Of a stretch of 64,000 nucleotides of DNA, positions 1-11,560 are shown piece by piece. The DNA is from Alisma plantago-aquatica (taxonomy: Eukaryota; Streptophyta; Magnoliopsida; Alismatales; Alismataceae). A program made the translations under genes and the position numbers. The stretch spans positions 1,129,690,744-1,129,754,743 of the forward strand of contig OY856412.1 of NCBI GenBank assembly GCA_963693085.1, given 5' to 3'. Numbering within the stretch: the first letter of the stretch is position 1; each line of letters begins with the position of its first letter. The notes beneath the pieces are model-generated. The model was not told where the DNA came from. It did no database searches and was given only the letters and a program-made list of their open reading frames with translations.

Positions 1-285
1 AGGATTAACATAGTTCAATACCTGGAATAATGTCACAGGATTGACATAGTTCAATACCTAGAATAGTTGCACAGGATTGACATAGTTCAATACCTGGAAT
101 AATGTCACAGGATTGACATAGTTTAATACCTGAAAGAGTTGCAAAGGATTGGCATAGTCCAATACCTGGAATAGTTGGGATTGGCATAGTCCAATACTTG
201 GAATGGATACACAGGAACAATATAAGTCCAATGCTCGTACTAGTTGCACAAGATTGGTATAATCCAATGCCTGGAATATTTATAT
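1..285 (+). repeat. 36-bp minisatellite inside the 5' LTR of A
   Basis: About eight imperfect copies of a 36-bp unit containing GACATAGTTCAATACCTGGA. The unit is a multiple of three and lacks stops on the minus strand, so it gives a long spurious ORF with a 12-residue repeat. The same array, longer, lies at 7501-8260 in the other LTR of the element. Confidence 0.9.
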
Positions 286-618
286 AGGATTGGTATGGAC
301 CAATGCCTAAACAAGACATGATGATGTTCACTCTCATGTCCAGTATAAACAAATACCTATTTAGTAGATTGGCCAAGGCCATCAGATAGAAACAAGAAAG
401 AGTTATGGGTGACATATCAGAGTAATGAGTATCATGAGAAAAGCATGAGATGTTGAGTTAATATAATAGATAAATGATATACATGTTCTTCCTATTCCTT
501 ATCAAGAAAATAGATGTTTTAATGCTCTATCATAGATCGTTGCAGGATTTAAAAGATGAGAATGATATAAACTACTTATCCTCTATTCTGATTTATATTA
601 TAAACTGCAATAATAATG

Positions 619-703
619 TTTCTGGCGGAGAGTTATATCTCTCGTTGGGGCTATTTTCAAATTGTCTCACCCCCGTAGGATCCAACATTTTTTTAGGTGG
701 ACG
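619..703 (+). other. Conserved LTR block (copy 1)
   Basis: The block reads GAGTTAT..TCTCG.TGGGG, then GTCTCACCCC, then a T-run and TTAGGTGG. It recurs at 8573-8648, in diverged form at 11019-11095 and on the minus strand at 59541-59623. Conservation across LTRs that differ elsewhere suggests a cis-acting role such as promoter, RNA processing or packaging. The exact role is not visible. Confidence 0.6.
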
Positions 704-1157
704 AGCACAGAGGAGATTGAGAACAATCTTGCAGAGGAAGAACTTTAGCAGCATCAGGGATAGTAGTGACATCTCAGGTTGAGTGTACTATCTGTCGTGT
801 CTTGTAGATAGATGTCCTATGTGTCGTCTCTATACTCTCAGGTCCTTGGAGTTAATAGTTAGTGCTTTAAATAAATTGTTTTGAGATTTTGGTGTGATGC
901 CTCGAGGTTCTTATGTTGTCTGTGATTAGTTTTTAACAAGGAAGTTGATATTGTAACCCTCGAGAAGAGATGGTACAAAATATGTACTTATGAACAAGGA
1001 TGTAAATGCAATACATTGGTTCTTGTTGAAAGAGTTTTCCTATGATTGGATCTCTTTGAAAAAGTTTTTATTTTTTAGTGATTTTAGTAAATCCACTGTG
1101 AATGATACGCTTCCGCTTAGTTAATCATGTTTATGTGAGTTGGATGCCACAATTTAG

Positions 1158-1170
1158 TGGTATCATAGCT
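1158..1170 (+). other. Primer-binding site of element A (initiator tRNA-Met type)
   Basis: TGGTATCATAGCT follows the LTR end ACA at 1151 after six bases. It differs by one base from the usual plant Met-tRNA site TGGTATCAGAGC. It sets the plus orientation of element A. Confidence 0.85.
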
Positions 1171-1254
1171 CTAGGTTCGATGAGTCTATAGAGACATAGG
1201 ACTAAGGCATCGAGTCTATTTCTAAGTGTACCTCAGTGTATCTTATAGTGCCTT

Positions 1255-2253
1255 ATGCTTATGCAGAAGAAGATATATAACTCCAAGATGTCTGGAGAAC
1301 ATGAGGAACACGTTGCTGAGAGCAATGTTGTTGCACCAGTGAGAGGTGCAAGGGATCAGGCAAGGGAGGAACCAGTGCCTGAAAATCCCCATGTTGATGA
1401 AGTCATGAGAGGAAACAAAGATGTTCATAATCTTTTTGGGCAACTCATGACCACACTGAGGTATACGGCAGACCGGAGGCCAGCACTGACACCTAGGGAA
1501 CCAGTTTCCAATGGGGGATATGGGTCTGGTAAGACCTTTGAACGACTATGTCATGTAGGAGACATAGAATATGCTGGTACATCTGACCCAGCAGATGCTG
1601 ATCTCTGGCTCACTGAGTTAGAAAAAGCCTTTAAGATCCTTAGTATCCCAGAGGCTGACAAAGTTAAACATGCGGTGTACCTTTTGAAGGGTAGTGCTGG
1701 ACACTGGTGGGCTATAGAAGAAATAAAAAGGAATGATGAAGAGGTTGAATGGGAGGAATTTCGTCGAGAATTCATCAATAAGTATTTTCCAAAGACATAC
1801 TTAGATGAAAAGATCTCACAGTTTGAGAAGATTCGACAGGGAGCTATGTCGATAAATGAATATGAGGTTAAGTTTATGGAACTTTTGCGATTTTGTCCTC
1901 AAATGGAAGCTACTGAGGAGGAGAAGATCTAACATTTTGAGAAGGGACTGAATGCTGAGATGTCCATCTCGGCATCTGCCCTAGAAAGTAGAGAGAGGTT
2001 TGCCACATTTGTGGATTCTATACGGAGGATAGAAAGGTCTATGATAAAGAAACATGAGACAAACCTTAAAAGGAAGTCTACACAGTCATGGGAACAGTGG
2101 AGTAGTGGCAATATACAACCAAAATCTTCACCAGTTCAATATAGTGCACCTATGCAGGGGTCATCAAGTTGGGGTCGAGCTTGTCATAAATGTAGACAGC
2201 TAGGACATTTTAGACAACAATGTCCAAGGAGAAATAGTGAGGTGACCCAATAG
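1255..2253 (+). pseudogene. gag: Ty3/gypsy gag polyprotein with one in-frame stop
   Basis: The reading frame encodes a retrotransposon Gag, the structural protein that packages element RNA in a cytoplasmic particle. The central retrotrans_gag region has the typical order: ADLWLTELEKAF, GSAGHWW, then F..FINKYFPKTY..EK and a SINEYEVKFMELLRFCP stretch. The C-terminal end carries a zinc knuckle CHKCRQLGHFRQQC (C-x2-C-x4-H-x4-C), followed by a stop at about 2253. A single in-frame TAA at 1930-1932 splits the frame into 225 residues and a continuation; both halves are in the same frame. The start could be 1255 or, more likely by its MSGEHEE context, 1288. Residue style is closest to Tekay/Del-type chromovirus Gag, which is an inference. 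No protease, reverse transcriptase or integrase follows in any frame, so the element could move only with help in trans. Confidence 0.88.
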
Positions 2254-3664
2254 TCAAGGCATAATCTGCAAAACTCACAAGGACCTCAACCCAGTGGAGC
2301 AGATGGTAGAGGATGAAGACAAGTGTCACAGTTTGGTCCATCTACTTGTAGTAGTAGAGGACAATGGTAATAACAGATAACAATTGACTCCATGTTTTGG
2401 GTTAGATAAGATGCTAGATAACTTGTAAGAGGTAGACATGTCAAAATGGAACTTTCTATTTTGAGTTATCTTCTGTTCCCTACTATAAGAAAGGTAGTTG
2501 TTGTTTATTCATCTGTATAATCCTTTAAGGATATGAGGAAGAGATAAGAGGGATGAAAAATTATGTTCAGTCCAATATTCTCTTATATGTTTGAAAATTT
2601 CTCTTTTTATGTAGAAAGGGAAAAGATGTAAAAGAAACACTCAGAGATAATCTGAGATACTAAGTAGTGAAAGTTAAAGAGATGTTAAGAATATGAAACA
2701 TAATATAAAACAAATACATACTACCTAATTTCATTTCTTGAATACCTTGGCCAGGTATTATTTTATTGAAGACAAGGTAAGCATGACATACCTAGATTGT
2801 TATCTTTCTTATTACTCTGATCAAGTAATCATTTTGAAACAATCTAAATAAATAAGTAGGAGATGTGGCATGGATATTTCTACCACATTCTAATTGATAT
2901 ATGAAGAAATTTGATTTAATTGTAAATCAATTGATAAACAAAACAAGATGTTTAGTATAATGTATACCCTGGTCTGAAGACCTAGAGGTAATAAGTTATC
3001 TGATGGAAGGTAACAATAATCAGTGATGAACTAAAGGTTTGAATACCTATATCTAGTAATCATGGTGAAAATGATATTAAGAAATGATGACAAGTAATCA
3101 TCCATATTATTCTTATGTTGATGGCAAGGAACCAAGAAAGAAATAAGAGTAAATAACTCATGAACAGTAGAAGGTTCATGTAATTTTTAGAGGAGATGAT
3201 AATCTCTTCTCATGAATAAACAACCCTAGATAATAATTGGGTGATAAGAGGAATATGATCCTTTGTTTTCTTTTCTTTCAGGGACATGGCAATCAAGTGG
3301 GTCTTAGGACACTTGGTGTGCATAAATTAAAGTTGTTTATTTGATGGACACTTAGAAGAGTATCAGTTTGTCTTGGACTTGGGTTCCAAGAAAAAAAATA
3401 TATGCATAACAAGAAATGTCCCAGGATGAAAGAAAGATGAAAATGTGATGTGTTTCCAGCACATGTGATGAATACCCGGGTAAAGAATATTGTTATCAAT
3501 AATTTTTGCTGACCACTTGGAGTGGTTAACTGTGGAATCAGATTGGTTATATAATATAGCATGGACATCATATGTTAGGGGTTTATGCCTTGCATAAACA
3601 TGACATTGAGATGTTATTTGAAGACTTGATGAGATGATATATAAATAATATATGTCTCCCTTTA
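2254..3664 (+). other. Non-coding interior of element A
   Basis: About 1.4 kb of AT-rich sequence between gag and the polypurine tract. I find no protease active site, reverse transcriptase or integrase motif on either strand. The first 150 bases after gag still look like a decayed Q/G/R-rich Gag tail. The rest has no recognisable coding content. Confidence 0.7.
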
Positions 3665-3707
3665 TCTGGGATTTCGGGGACGAAATCCTTGTTAGGGGTT
3701 TATAACT
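3665..3707 (+). other. Pol-end relic and polypurine tract of element A
   Basis: The stretch GATTTCGGGGACGAAATCC is the signature found at the 3' end of plant chromovirus coding regions, just before the polypurine tract. The purine-rich TTAGGGG follows, and the LTR starts at 3708 with TGTAACATCC. The same block occurs at 52411-52453 before LTR C. Confidence 0.75.
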
Positions 3708-5140
3708 TGTAACATCCCTGACCTGGGTTATGCCTTAACCCTAGGTGTTTTGTTTAAGAAAGATAATTATATGCTTGATATTATCTTTTGAAAAGTAACT
3801 AAGGCTCAAGAGGAACTTATGTTTCAATTTTAGTCCTTTTTTAACAATGTTGAAATAATGTTTTGTCTATTTTGGACTAAAGAGCAAATTACCCAAGTTG
3901 AGGGGTTAAATTGCAAATGTAACATGATAAGATGCTCCTCATGTGTTGAAGAATAATGAGAATGAAGATGATGTAGAGGCATGGCTTGTGGTAGCCTGAG
4001 TACCAAGAAAGAGCTGATAAAGCAATGTTTGTGCATTAAAACCTAGTTTTGGTGTAATGTGCAAATTACCCAAAACCCAGGGTTCAATATCAAAATTACC
4101 ACTTACAAATAGTTCCTAATGTTTCTTGGCATCATGTAGAGCAAAGAAAATGAGAGGGGTGTCTCATTTGTATCTCTTTGTAGGAGAGAGAAACTTGATA
4201 TTAAAATAATCAAGATTTAAGCTTAATTAGAACTTTACTTCAATTTAATGCAAAAATAAATATATTAATTGAAGATCCCTTCAACCAAAAGGTGAGGGAT
4301 GATTTTGTAAAAGAATGGACTACCATGTGCCTTGCAAAGGCACGAAATATCTAAAGGAAGTGGATAACTCACTCACATTATTAAAAGAAAAAGAATTATC
4401 CACTAACTTTAGGATATTATTATTATAAGGGTTAAGGTGCTTAATTTGCTTTTCTTTAAAACATGTATAATTGAGAGTAATAAGAGGCAAAGGAGATAGC
4501 CTCGTAACCAAGGAATGGAAGGGGGAAAGAGGCAAGGAAATGGAGGAGATAATCCCTACTTTCTCTCTCCTAAAATGAATTTTAATAAAAATGCATATAA
4601 GCTCATTTATCCATAGCTTGAAAGGGGAATTTCGAATCCACTTTCACTTCTTGCTTGCAAAAACGACCAAGGGAGCTTGGAGCAATAGTAGGACGACCCC
4701 CAACCTGTTGTTAAGTTTCTTGACCTCTTTTCACCTTGATTCAGTGGTGGAAATCGAAAATAAATGATGGATTTCTTCTTTTCTCCATGCAATCTTCAAT
4801 CCTAGCCATTTCTTTTCACCCAAAAGCTTGAGGAAGAGCTTGGGATAGTTGAGAAGGCTTCTTCCACCATTAAAGACGTGGAGTTTGGAGCTTTGAAGCT
4901 CAATTGGAGGCGGGTTTTATAACTTGAACCCTTACTATTGTTATTGCAATCAATTCCTTATCAATTGTTGATCATTTGTTCTTCTTGAAATTCACTTGAT
5001 TAAATCGATAGAACTACCATGAAAATTGCATAAAAAATATGAAGGATCTTAGCTTGATGATGATTAAATCATCATAAGCATACACCTCCACAAATATCTA
5101 TTGTAAATGGTTTCATAATTTTGATCCAATCAGTTTCACC

Positions 5141-6080
5141 AAACGGTTTGCAAACCGTCTGGAAGTTTGGATCCCAAACAATTTAGAAGGGTTGACCAGT
5201 TGGATGGGTTGACCATTTGAGGTCAGGACCCTAGTACATGTTGGATTATGATCTAATGGATACAATAGATTAATTCAATATATGGACAATCCTCCAATTA
5301 GAAACCCTAATCGGGTTAAGTGCTGAAATTTTAAGTGATTCATTTAATACTTTGGGTTGACTAACCCAAACGGTCTCAAGACTGTTTGAAGGTAACCCAA
5401 ATGGTCTCAAGACCATTTGTGGGTCAACCAAGACCTTTTGTAGGTCTAGGGTTGAGTATGGTTTAGTAATTTAATATTTGGAGATATCAAAATGAAAGGC
5501 AATCAATAGCTAATTCGATGATCAATCCAATGATCTAAACCCTAATTGGATTTCACAAATTTTAATGATGGATGGGGCAAACGGTCAACCAAGACCATTT
5601 GGAGGTCATCCAAACGACCTCAAGACCATTTCAGGTCAGGTGATGTCATGATTTGATGATGATCCAATGATTTCAATTGGACTAGTTCCACAATGTCAAC
5701 CATTGATGGTTCCTCAATTTCAAAACTCTAATTGATGGTTTCTTGATTATAAACCCTAGTTCAATTGGGTTTAAAACCCTAATTGAAGGTCTAATTGAAG
5801 GGTGATTCAATGGTCCAATTGAATAATAAATCAGTGGTCCAAATGATAGATGGTTTAATGATTGAAATCCTAAATTGATAAAGTGATGGAAGACCCTTTT
5901 TGGTCCATTCGGTTTTGAGAGAGTTTGGACCAAATAGTCTTAAGACCGTTTGAGTCCAAATGGTCTCAAGACCATTTGGGACCAAACGGTCTCAAACCGT
6001 TTGGAGACCCAAGTGGTTGCAATTTGTTTTGCTTAAACGGTTTCAAATCGTTTAGAGCATCAATGGTCAAGAACGTTTGG
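5141..6080 (+). repeat. Array of near-palindromic AAACGGTCT/AGACCGTTT motifs in LTR A
   Basis: Irregularly spaced copies of CAAACGGTCT and its reverse AGACCGTTTG, often joined as a hairpin of two 10-base arms with a 2-base centre. Examples are 5141-5160, 5367-5388, 5398-5419 and 5957-5978. Many copies have ACGG changed to ATGG, as expected from deamination of methylated CpG. The array lies 1.43-2.37 kb into the LTR. The equivalent array in LTR D is at 61780-62900. Confidence 0.85.
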
Positions 6081-6479
6081 ATGTTTAAATGTGATTTAGT
6101 CAATTGGAAACCTAAGGTGATGAAAGATAAAATGACCCTATGGTTGTCATTGATTTATCTTAAAGATAATAACTAGGGTTTTACCTTTAAGATACTAAGT
6201 AATTGGTAACCCTAGATGAATTAATCCATGAAGCTTAAGTAAGCAATATTTTAATACACTATGTCAACCCTAATTGAATGTATTTAATTAAAGGGTTGGT
6301 TGACCTAATTTATCCAATTTTGACATAGTCAACATTCTAGAGAGTATGAGAGACAGAGGAATCCATACATGTATGATAATCATGTAATGGATAAGCCTCA
6401 AACACTTCCAAGATGAATAAACTAATATTTTAGGGTATGATCTTCGATGAAGTGATCATGAAACCCTAATTAAGAAGAT

Positions 6480-7060
6480 TGATGAACATTAACCCTAATC
6501 TAGGGCAATGCTAGGCGTAACCCTAATCTAGGGTAAGGATGTAACCCTAATTGAGGGTGATTCCATGAGAAACCGTAATTGAGGGTGATTCCATGAGAAA
6601 CCCTAGTTGAGGGTGATTCCATGAGAAACCCTGGTTGAGGGAGATTCCATAAGAAACCCTAATGAAAGGTGATGCCATGTAAAATCCTAATGAAGGGTGA
6701 TGCCCTGTGAAACCCTAATTGAGGGTGATTCCATGAGAAACCCTAGTGGAGGGTGATTCCATGAGAAACCCTAATTGAGGGTGATTCCATGAGAAACCCT
6801 AATTGAGGGTGATTCCATGAGAAACCCTAATTGAGGGTGATTCCATGAGAAACCCTAATTGAGGGTGATTCCATGAGAAACCCTAGTTGAGGGTGATTCC
6901 ATAAGAAACCCTAATGAAGGGTGATGCCATGTAAAATCCTAATGAAGGGTGATGCCCTGTGAAACCCTAATTGAGGGTGATGCCATGTGAAACCCTAATT
7001 GAGGGTAATGCCATGTGAAACCCTATGCAATGGTATGATGAGGAGCCCTAATATAGGGTG
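6480..7060 (+). repeat. 28-bp minisatellite carrying phased telobox motifs
   Basis: Tandem units of about 28 bp built on AAACCCTAATTGAGGGTGAT. Nine exact AAACCCTAA motifs start at 6654, 6710, 6766, 6794, 6822, 6850, 6906, 6962 and 6990; all intervals are multiples of 28. A nine-unit higher-order period of 252 bp is visible, for example 6651 against 6903. It is not telomeric DNA, since the TTTAGGG unit is not itself in tandem. Confidence 0.9.
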
Positions 7061-7255
7061 AAGGTATGTGATACTCTAATTTGGAGTTATAATACATGAA
7101 GCCCTAATCTTGGACAATATGATGACAAACCAGAATCCTAATAATAAATAGTGGGTAAAGCCTTATAAAGGTGAAATATCTCAAATGGTTGATTATAGGC
7201 AACCTTATAGTAAGCAATGCCTTAACATGAGATGAGTCCATATCATTGAAGATAG

Positions 7256-7489
7256 TTGGACAATTCTAAAGAGTGTTCTATGACCTATGCACTTTATGAT
7301 AAAAGTGATAGGTTAGTGAATAAAAGTATTAAGATGGGAAATACCTTAATACAACATAAGATGATAAACTTAAGTAAGTTAAAAGTAATAAGGAAGGTAA
7401 TGCTTTATGACATCATAGAAAGATGTCATATCCAGCTCTTAAGGAGTGATGTTAATGGTTGCCTAATGAGAGGTGACAAGATGAGATAA
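7256..7489 (+). other. Short unsupported ORF between two LTR minisatellites
   Basis: A 77-codon open frame in LTR A between the telobox array and the 36-bp array. It is lysine- and methionine-rich, resembles no family I know and lies in an AT-rich part of a repeat. I record it only to say what fills this gap; it is probably not a gene. Confidence 0.2.
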
Positions 7490-7500
7490 TATGTGATAAA

Positions 7501-8260
7501 TTGCACAGGGTTGACATAGTTCAATACCTAGAATAGATACATAGGATTGTCATAGTCCATTACCTGGAATAATATCACAAGATTGGTTAAATCCCAATAC
7601 CTGGAATAATATCACAGGATTGGTTAAATCCCAATACCTAGAATAATATCACAAGATTAGTTAAATCCCAATACCTAGAATAATATCACAGGATTGATAT
7701 TAACCCAATACCTGGAATAACTGCACAGGATTGGTCACAACCCAATACCTGGAATAATGTCACAGGATTGACATAGTTCAATACGTGGAATAACTGCACA
7801 GGATTGGTATTAACCCAATACCTGGAATAATTTCACAGGATTGGTCACAACTCAATACCTGGAATAATGTCATAGGATTGACATAGTTCAATACCTGGAA
7901 TAGTTGCACAGGATTGACAGAGTTCAATACCTAGAATAATGTCAAAAGATTGACATAGTTCAATACCTGGAATAATGTAATAGGATTTACATAGTTCAAT
8001 ACCTGGAATAGTTTCACAGGATTGACATAGTTCAATACCTAGAATAATGTCACATGATTGACATAGTTCAGTACCTAAAATAGTTGCACAAGGTTGGCAT
8101 AGTCCAGTACCTGGAATAGTTGGGATTGTCATAGTCCAATAATTGGAATGGATACATAGGAACAATATAAGTCCAATGCTCGTACTAGTTGCACAGGATT
8201 GGTATAATCCAATGCCTAGAATATTTATACACAATTGGTATGGACCAATGCCTAAACAAG
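7501..8260 (+). repeat. 36-bp minisatellite inside the 3' LTR of A
   Basis: About 21 imperfect copies of the unit seen at 1-285. Subtypes differ in the middle (GGTTAAATCCC, GGTCACAACCC or GACATAGTTC). I see no comparable array at the matching place in the inverted LTR D, so the array seems to have expanded in this lineage of the element. Confidence 0.9.
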
Positions 8261-8572
8261 ACATGATGATGTTCAATATCATGTCCAGTATAAACCAATA
8301 CCTATTTAGTAGATTGCCTAAGGCCATCAGGTAGAAACAAGAAAGAGTCATGGGTGACATATCAGAGTAATGAGTATCATGAGAAAAGCATGAGATGTTG
8401 AGTTAATATAATAGATAAATGATATACATGTTCTTCCTATTCGTTATAAATAAATAGATGTTTTAATGCTCTATCATAGATCGTTTAAATATTTAAAAGA
8501 TGAGAATGATATAAAGTGCTGATCCTCTGTTCTGATTCATATTATAAATTACAATAATAATGTTTCTGGCGG

Positions 8573-8648
8573 AGAGTTATATCTCTCGCTGGGGCAATTT
8601 TCAAATTGTCTCACCCCTGTGGGATCCAACATTTTTTTAGGTGGACGA
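8573..8648 (+). other. Conserved LTR block (copy 2)
   Basis: Near-identical to 619-703: TCTGGCGGAGAGTTATATCT, CTCGCTGGGG, GTCTCACCCC and TTAGGTGGACGAGC. It lies about 450-525 bp before the LTR end. Confidence 0.6.
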
Positions 8649-9967
8649 GCACGGAGGAGATCGAGAATAATCTTGCAGAGGAAGAACTCCAGTAGCATTA
8701 GGGACATCAATGACAGCTCAGGTTGAGTGTACTATCTGTCGTGTCTTATAGATAGATGTCCTATGTGTCATCTCGGTACTCTCAGGTCCTCAGAGTTAAT
8801 ATTTAGTGCTTTTAATAAATAGTCTTGAGATTTTGGCGTGATGCCTTAAGGTTCTTATGTTGTCTGTGTTTAGTTTTTAACAAGGAAGTTGATATTGTAA
8901 CCCTCGAGAAGAGATGGTACAAAAAATGTACTTACGAACTAGGATGTAAATGTAATACATTGGTTCTTGTTGAAAGAGTTTTCCTATGATTGGATCTCTT
9001 TGAAAAAGGTTTTAATTTTTAGTGATTTTCAGTAAATCTACTACGAATGATATGCTTCCTCTTAGTTAATCATGTTAATGTGAGTTGGATGCCACAGGGT
9101 TGGTCTTGAGCACCATGCTCCTGGTCGATATGACCCTTAGTTGATGAAGTGATGTGGGTTGCCCGTCATGCAACCCTAACCTTAGATGGGCGATAGGGTT
9201 CTTGGCCGTTGGGTAGTTGTGATGCCTGACACATCCCTTAACACCTGGATGCATGACACAGTTCTTGAACTAGTTTGCATGATACCCTGGGTGTTGGTCA
9301 GCTCGTCACCCTCTATGCTTAAGTGCACGACATGATGATGGCTGAAATGGTGGCATAACACCTTAGGGTTGGATGCCCTAGTCGATAGAGCCTTAGTGAG
9401 AGTAGTTATCCTGCCTGATACTACCTATAGTGAGGGTTACCCTACCCGTCACATTTGTAGTGAGGGTAGCGGGCACTTTTGGTGAAGGTTATGACCAACT
9501 CGGAAAACCTAGCTAGTGATCCTTTATCATGTAATCACATCGTTGTTGATAATGAAATATGAATAATGGTTTGTAAACCAGTGGTATATTTGATGCTTAA
9601 AGATGATACCAATTAATATAATAAGATGCTTGCCCATGATTTGATAGCAGGGATGTAATTGATACAGTATGATACACATATTTATAATCAGGACATGTGC
9701 ATCTGCAAATCCTAATAACATGATAATCAGTAAGAGCTATGTCTAGTGATTTTAAGTTATCTCTCTTGATGTGCATACTAACCATGCAGGTGTATCAGAT
9801 GGATTCATATCCAGGTAAGAGCTATGAGGTATATGTGTTTGAATAACACTACATCATGATGATAACTCTTGTTGATGAGAAAACATGCATCACTAGTATA
9901 AGAAGATAGGTCTGAGTACCTGATAAAGGGATGAGTTCCTAGTTGAGGTGTTAACCTCTGATGATGA

Positions 9968-10125
9968 GATAAGGGATTGCTATCCCAGGATGTTGATGCA
10001 GGATGTTGATGCCTTAAGAGGCTGTGGATTTCTATGATAAGGGATTGCTATCCCAGGATGTTGATGCAGGATGTTGATGCCTTGAGAGGCAGTGGCTTTC
10101 TCTGATAAGGGATTGAGTTCCCATG
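9968..10125 (+). repeat. 68-bp tandem repeat in LTR B
   Basis: Copies start at 9968, 10036 and 10104 (period 68; the third is partial), each with GATAAGGGATTG. Inside each of the first two copies is a further short duplication of AGGATGTTGATGC. A single related GGGATTGATATCCCATGA sequence occurs in LTR C near 58405. Confidence 0.85.
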
Positions 10126-11018
10126 AAAGTGACAGTGATAATGTAACTCAATGTTGTATAATTTGGTTGCCTCAACAACTCACTTAAAATATACTAATCA
10201 ATCATAGTGGAACATATCATGTAGTTTGCCCTGGCCATAGATCCATCATCGTCAGAATTTGGTGATGGTGAAACAGGTTTATCTTGTAGGATTACCTGGA
10301 GCACATATTGTTGAATATGCGGGGTTTTCTCCTAGCTTAAAATAGGAGGATTAGAGTACAACTGCGGTTGTAGACTCTGTATGGTAAAGAGCATGGTAAA
10401 TAGGTACATGACTCAATGAGATAGAGCATGAATGCGTTCATGGATCAAGAGCATGGTGGTCAGGCTCATGGCTCAAAAGTATACTAGCACCTGTGTCAAG
10501 GTGAGCTAGAGATATGGGTAGCTTGCGGAGCTGACCCTGAGGCTGAGCCCACATAAGCATGAGACTAGGGTCCTACTTTAGTTTTCATGCACTGACCACG
10601 AGGATGTGAGGTCTTGGAGTCTGGCTCTCCCAATGACCTTGTATGGCACCGGTTTTGGGCTTCGCAGCCAAAGGTTGGATTTGAGCAGGGACATCTCACT
10701 TCCTTAGGGCATAATAAATTGTAATCCAGCCGTATAGTATATATGTTGCTTAAGGGAAAACATGGAATATTGATTGAGGCCTTTCTTATATAGATGATCT
10801 AGTTATACCTTGCAGTTATTTGTACGCTCTTAATATATTGTGATAAGCTCTTATAAAGCTTATCTTGTCAATCATGTTCCATAAAGAAATACTTGGTTAT
10901 ATGCCTCTTGGATATCTTGTAAGATTGATGGTAACAATAGTCTTGCTCAGTATGCTGCTCTTATTATATGTCTTAACCAGCTATCTACTTTATCTTCTTT
11001 AACCTTCTGAGGTTTATA

Positions 11019-11095
11019 GTTTCAGTGGGGAGTTATGTTTCTCGTTGGGACTGTGTGTCTCACCCCGCTGGTTTACAACCTTTTTAGGTGGCCAC
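11019..11095 (+). other. Conserved LTR block (copy 3, diverged)
   Basis: GGGGAGTTATGTTTCTCGTT, GTCTCACCCC and TTTTTAGGTGG keep the order and spacing of the block at 619-703. The remaining sequence of this LTR is clearly different, so the block is under stronger constraint or is shared by descent. Confidence 0.55.
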
Positions 11096-11560
11096 GCTAG
11101 ACGTGGTGGTTATCGCGAGGTTTTGGTCGAGCAACAAGAACAGGAGCAGTAGAAGGCAAGAGATGGACATGTTGTTGTTTTGGGGTTTTATAGTAGAGTC
11201 CTAGGGTCATACCTGTACTCTCAGGTCCTCCGAGGTGTTTTGACGTGATTTTACGATCTATATCTATTGTACCTTTTGTATATCCTGCTGTTGGCCTGAT
11301 GTGACCATTATGTATGTATAAACAGGTGATGAACTCTGGTGCTGGCAAGTACAGCTAGTTCCGATAAGCTGTTGACATATATCAAAGCTTGTAATATTTA
11401 TATAACATGTTTCTCTACAGGATCTGGATGCAAAAGTTCTCTTATGCATGCTTTCCACAATCGGTTTTAATTAACCCATGTTTTCGGTAATATGTGGTTT
11501 ATGGTGTTTTCACACGTTTTCACGTGTCACCATATTATCTGTGTGATGGTGGGTGTCACA

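Larger units (their letters stand above)
1..1151 (+). mobile_element. 5' LTR of Ty3/gypsy element A (3' part only)
   Basis: This is the downstream part of a long terminal repeat whose start lies left of the window. It closely matches the end of the LTR at 3708-9096, with about a dozen differences by eye over the first 215 bases after position 300. It ends in ...GATGCCACA at 1151 and is followed after six bases by a Met-type primer-binding site, which fixes it as the 5' LTR of a plus-strand element. A minisatellite fills positions 1-285. A block shared with other LTRs of this window lies at 619-703. Confidence 0.85.
3708..9096 (+). mobile_element. Giant 3' LTR of Ty3/gypsy element A (about 5.4 kb)
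   Basis: It starts TGTAACATCC directly after the polypurine tract and ends GATGCCACA, the same end as the 5' LTR at 1151, giving TG...CA borders. About 5389 bp is far above the usual LTR size for a chromovirus. In order it holds a leader of about 1.4 kb, an array of near-palindromic ACGGT motifs (5141-6080), a 28-bp telobox minisatellite (6480-7060), a 36-bp minisatellite (7501-8260) and the conserved block (8573-8648). The next five bases, GGGTT (9097-9101), are the predicted target duplication; its partner is off the window. With the missing part of the 5' LTR the element would be about 13 kb, of which only gag is coding. Confidence 0.85.
9097..11560 (+). mobile_element. 3' portion of a related Ty3/gypsy LTR (B), interrupted by element A
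   Basis: This segment starts at the A border and ends GGTGTCACA at 11560, where decayed Tat-like gag sequence begins. It is relatively GC-rich and carries a diverged conserved block (11019-11095) plus stretches similar to LTR C at 58395-59098, such as the GGTCTTGGAGTC.GGCTCT region near 10610. No primer site follows the end, so it is a 3' LTR or solo LTR. The flank GTAAT (11561-11565) is the predicted target duplication. Its first part lies left of the window, beyond element A. Confidence 0.7.

Noticed and set aside
5..415. 136-codon minus-strand ORF with a GIELCQSC repeat (and the 171-codon one at 7845-8360)
   Set aside because: It is the translation of the 36-bp minisatellite, whose unit is divisible by three and happens to lack stops. 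It starts and ends in non-coding LTR sequence.
1930..1932. Programmed stop-codon readthrough in gag of element A
   Set aside because: The TAA is not followed by a known readthrough context and lies inside gag rather than at a gag-pol border; a point mutation in a dead copy is simpler.
5141..6080. CRISPR-like array of palindromic repeats
   Set aside because: Spacing is irregular, repeats vary, no cas genes are present and the setting is a plant LTR.
6480..7060. Interstitial telomere tract
   Set aside because: AAACCCTAA occurs once per 28-bp unit; there are no consecutive TTTAGGG repeats.
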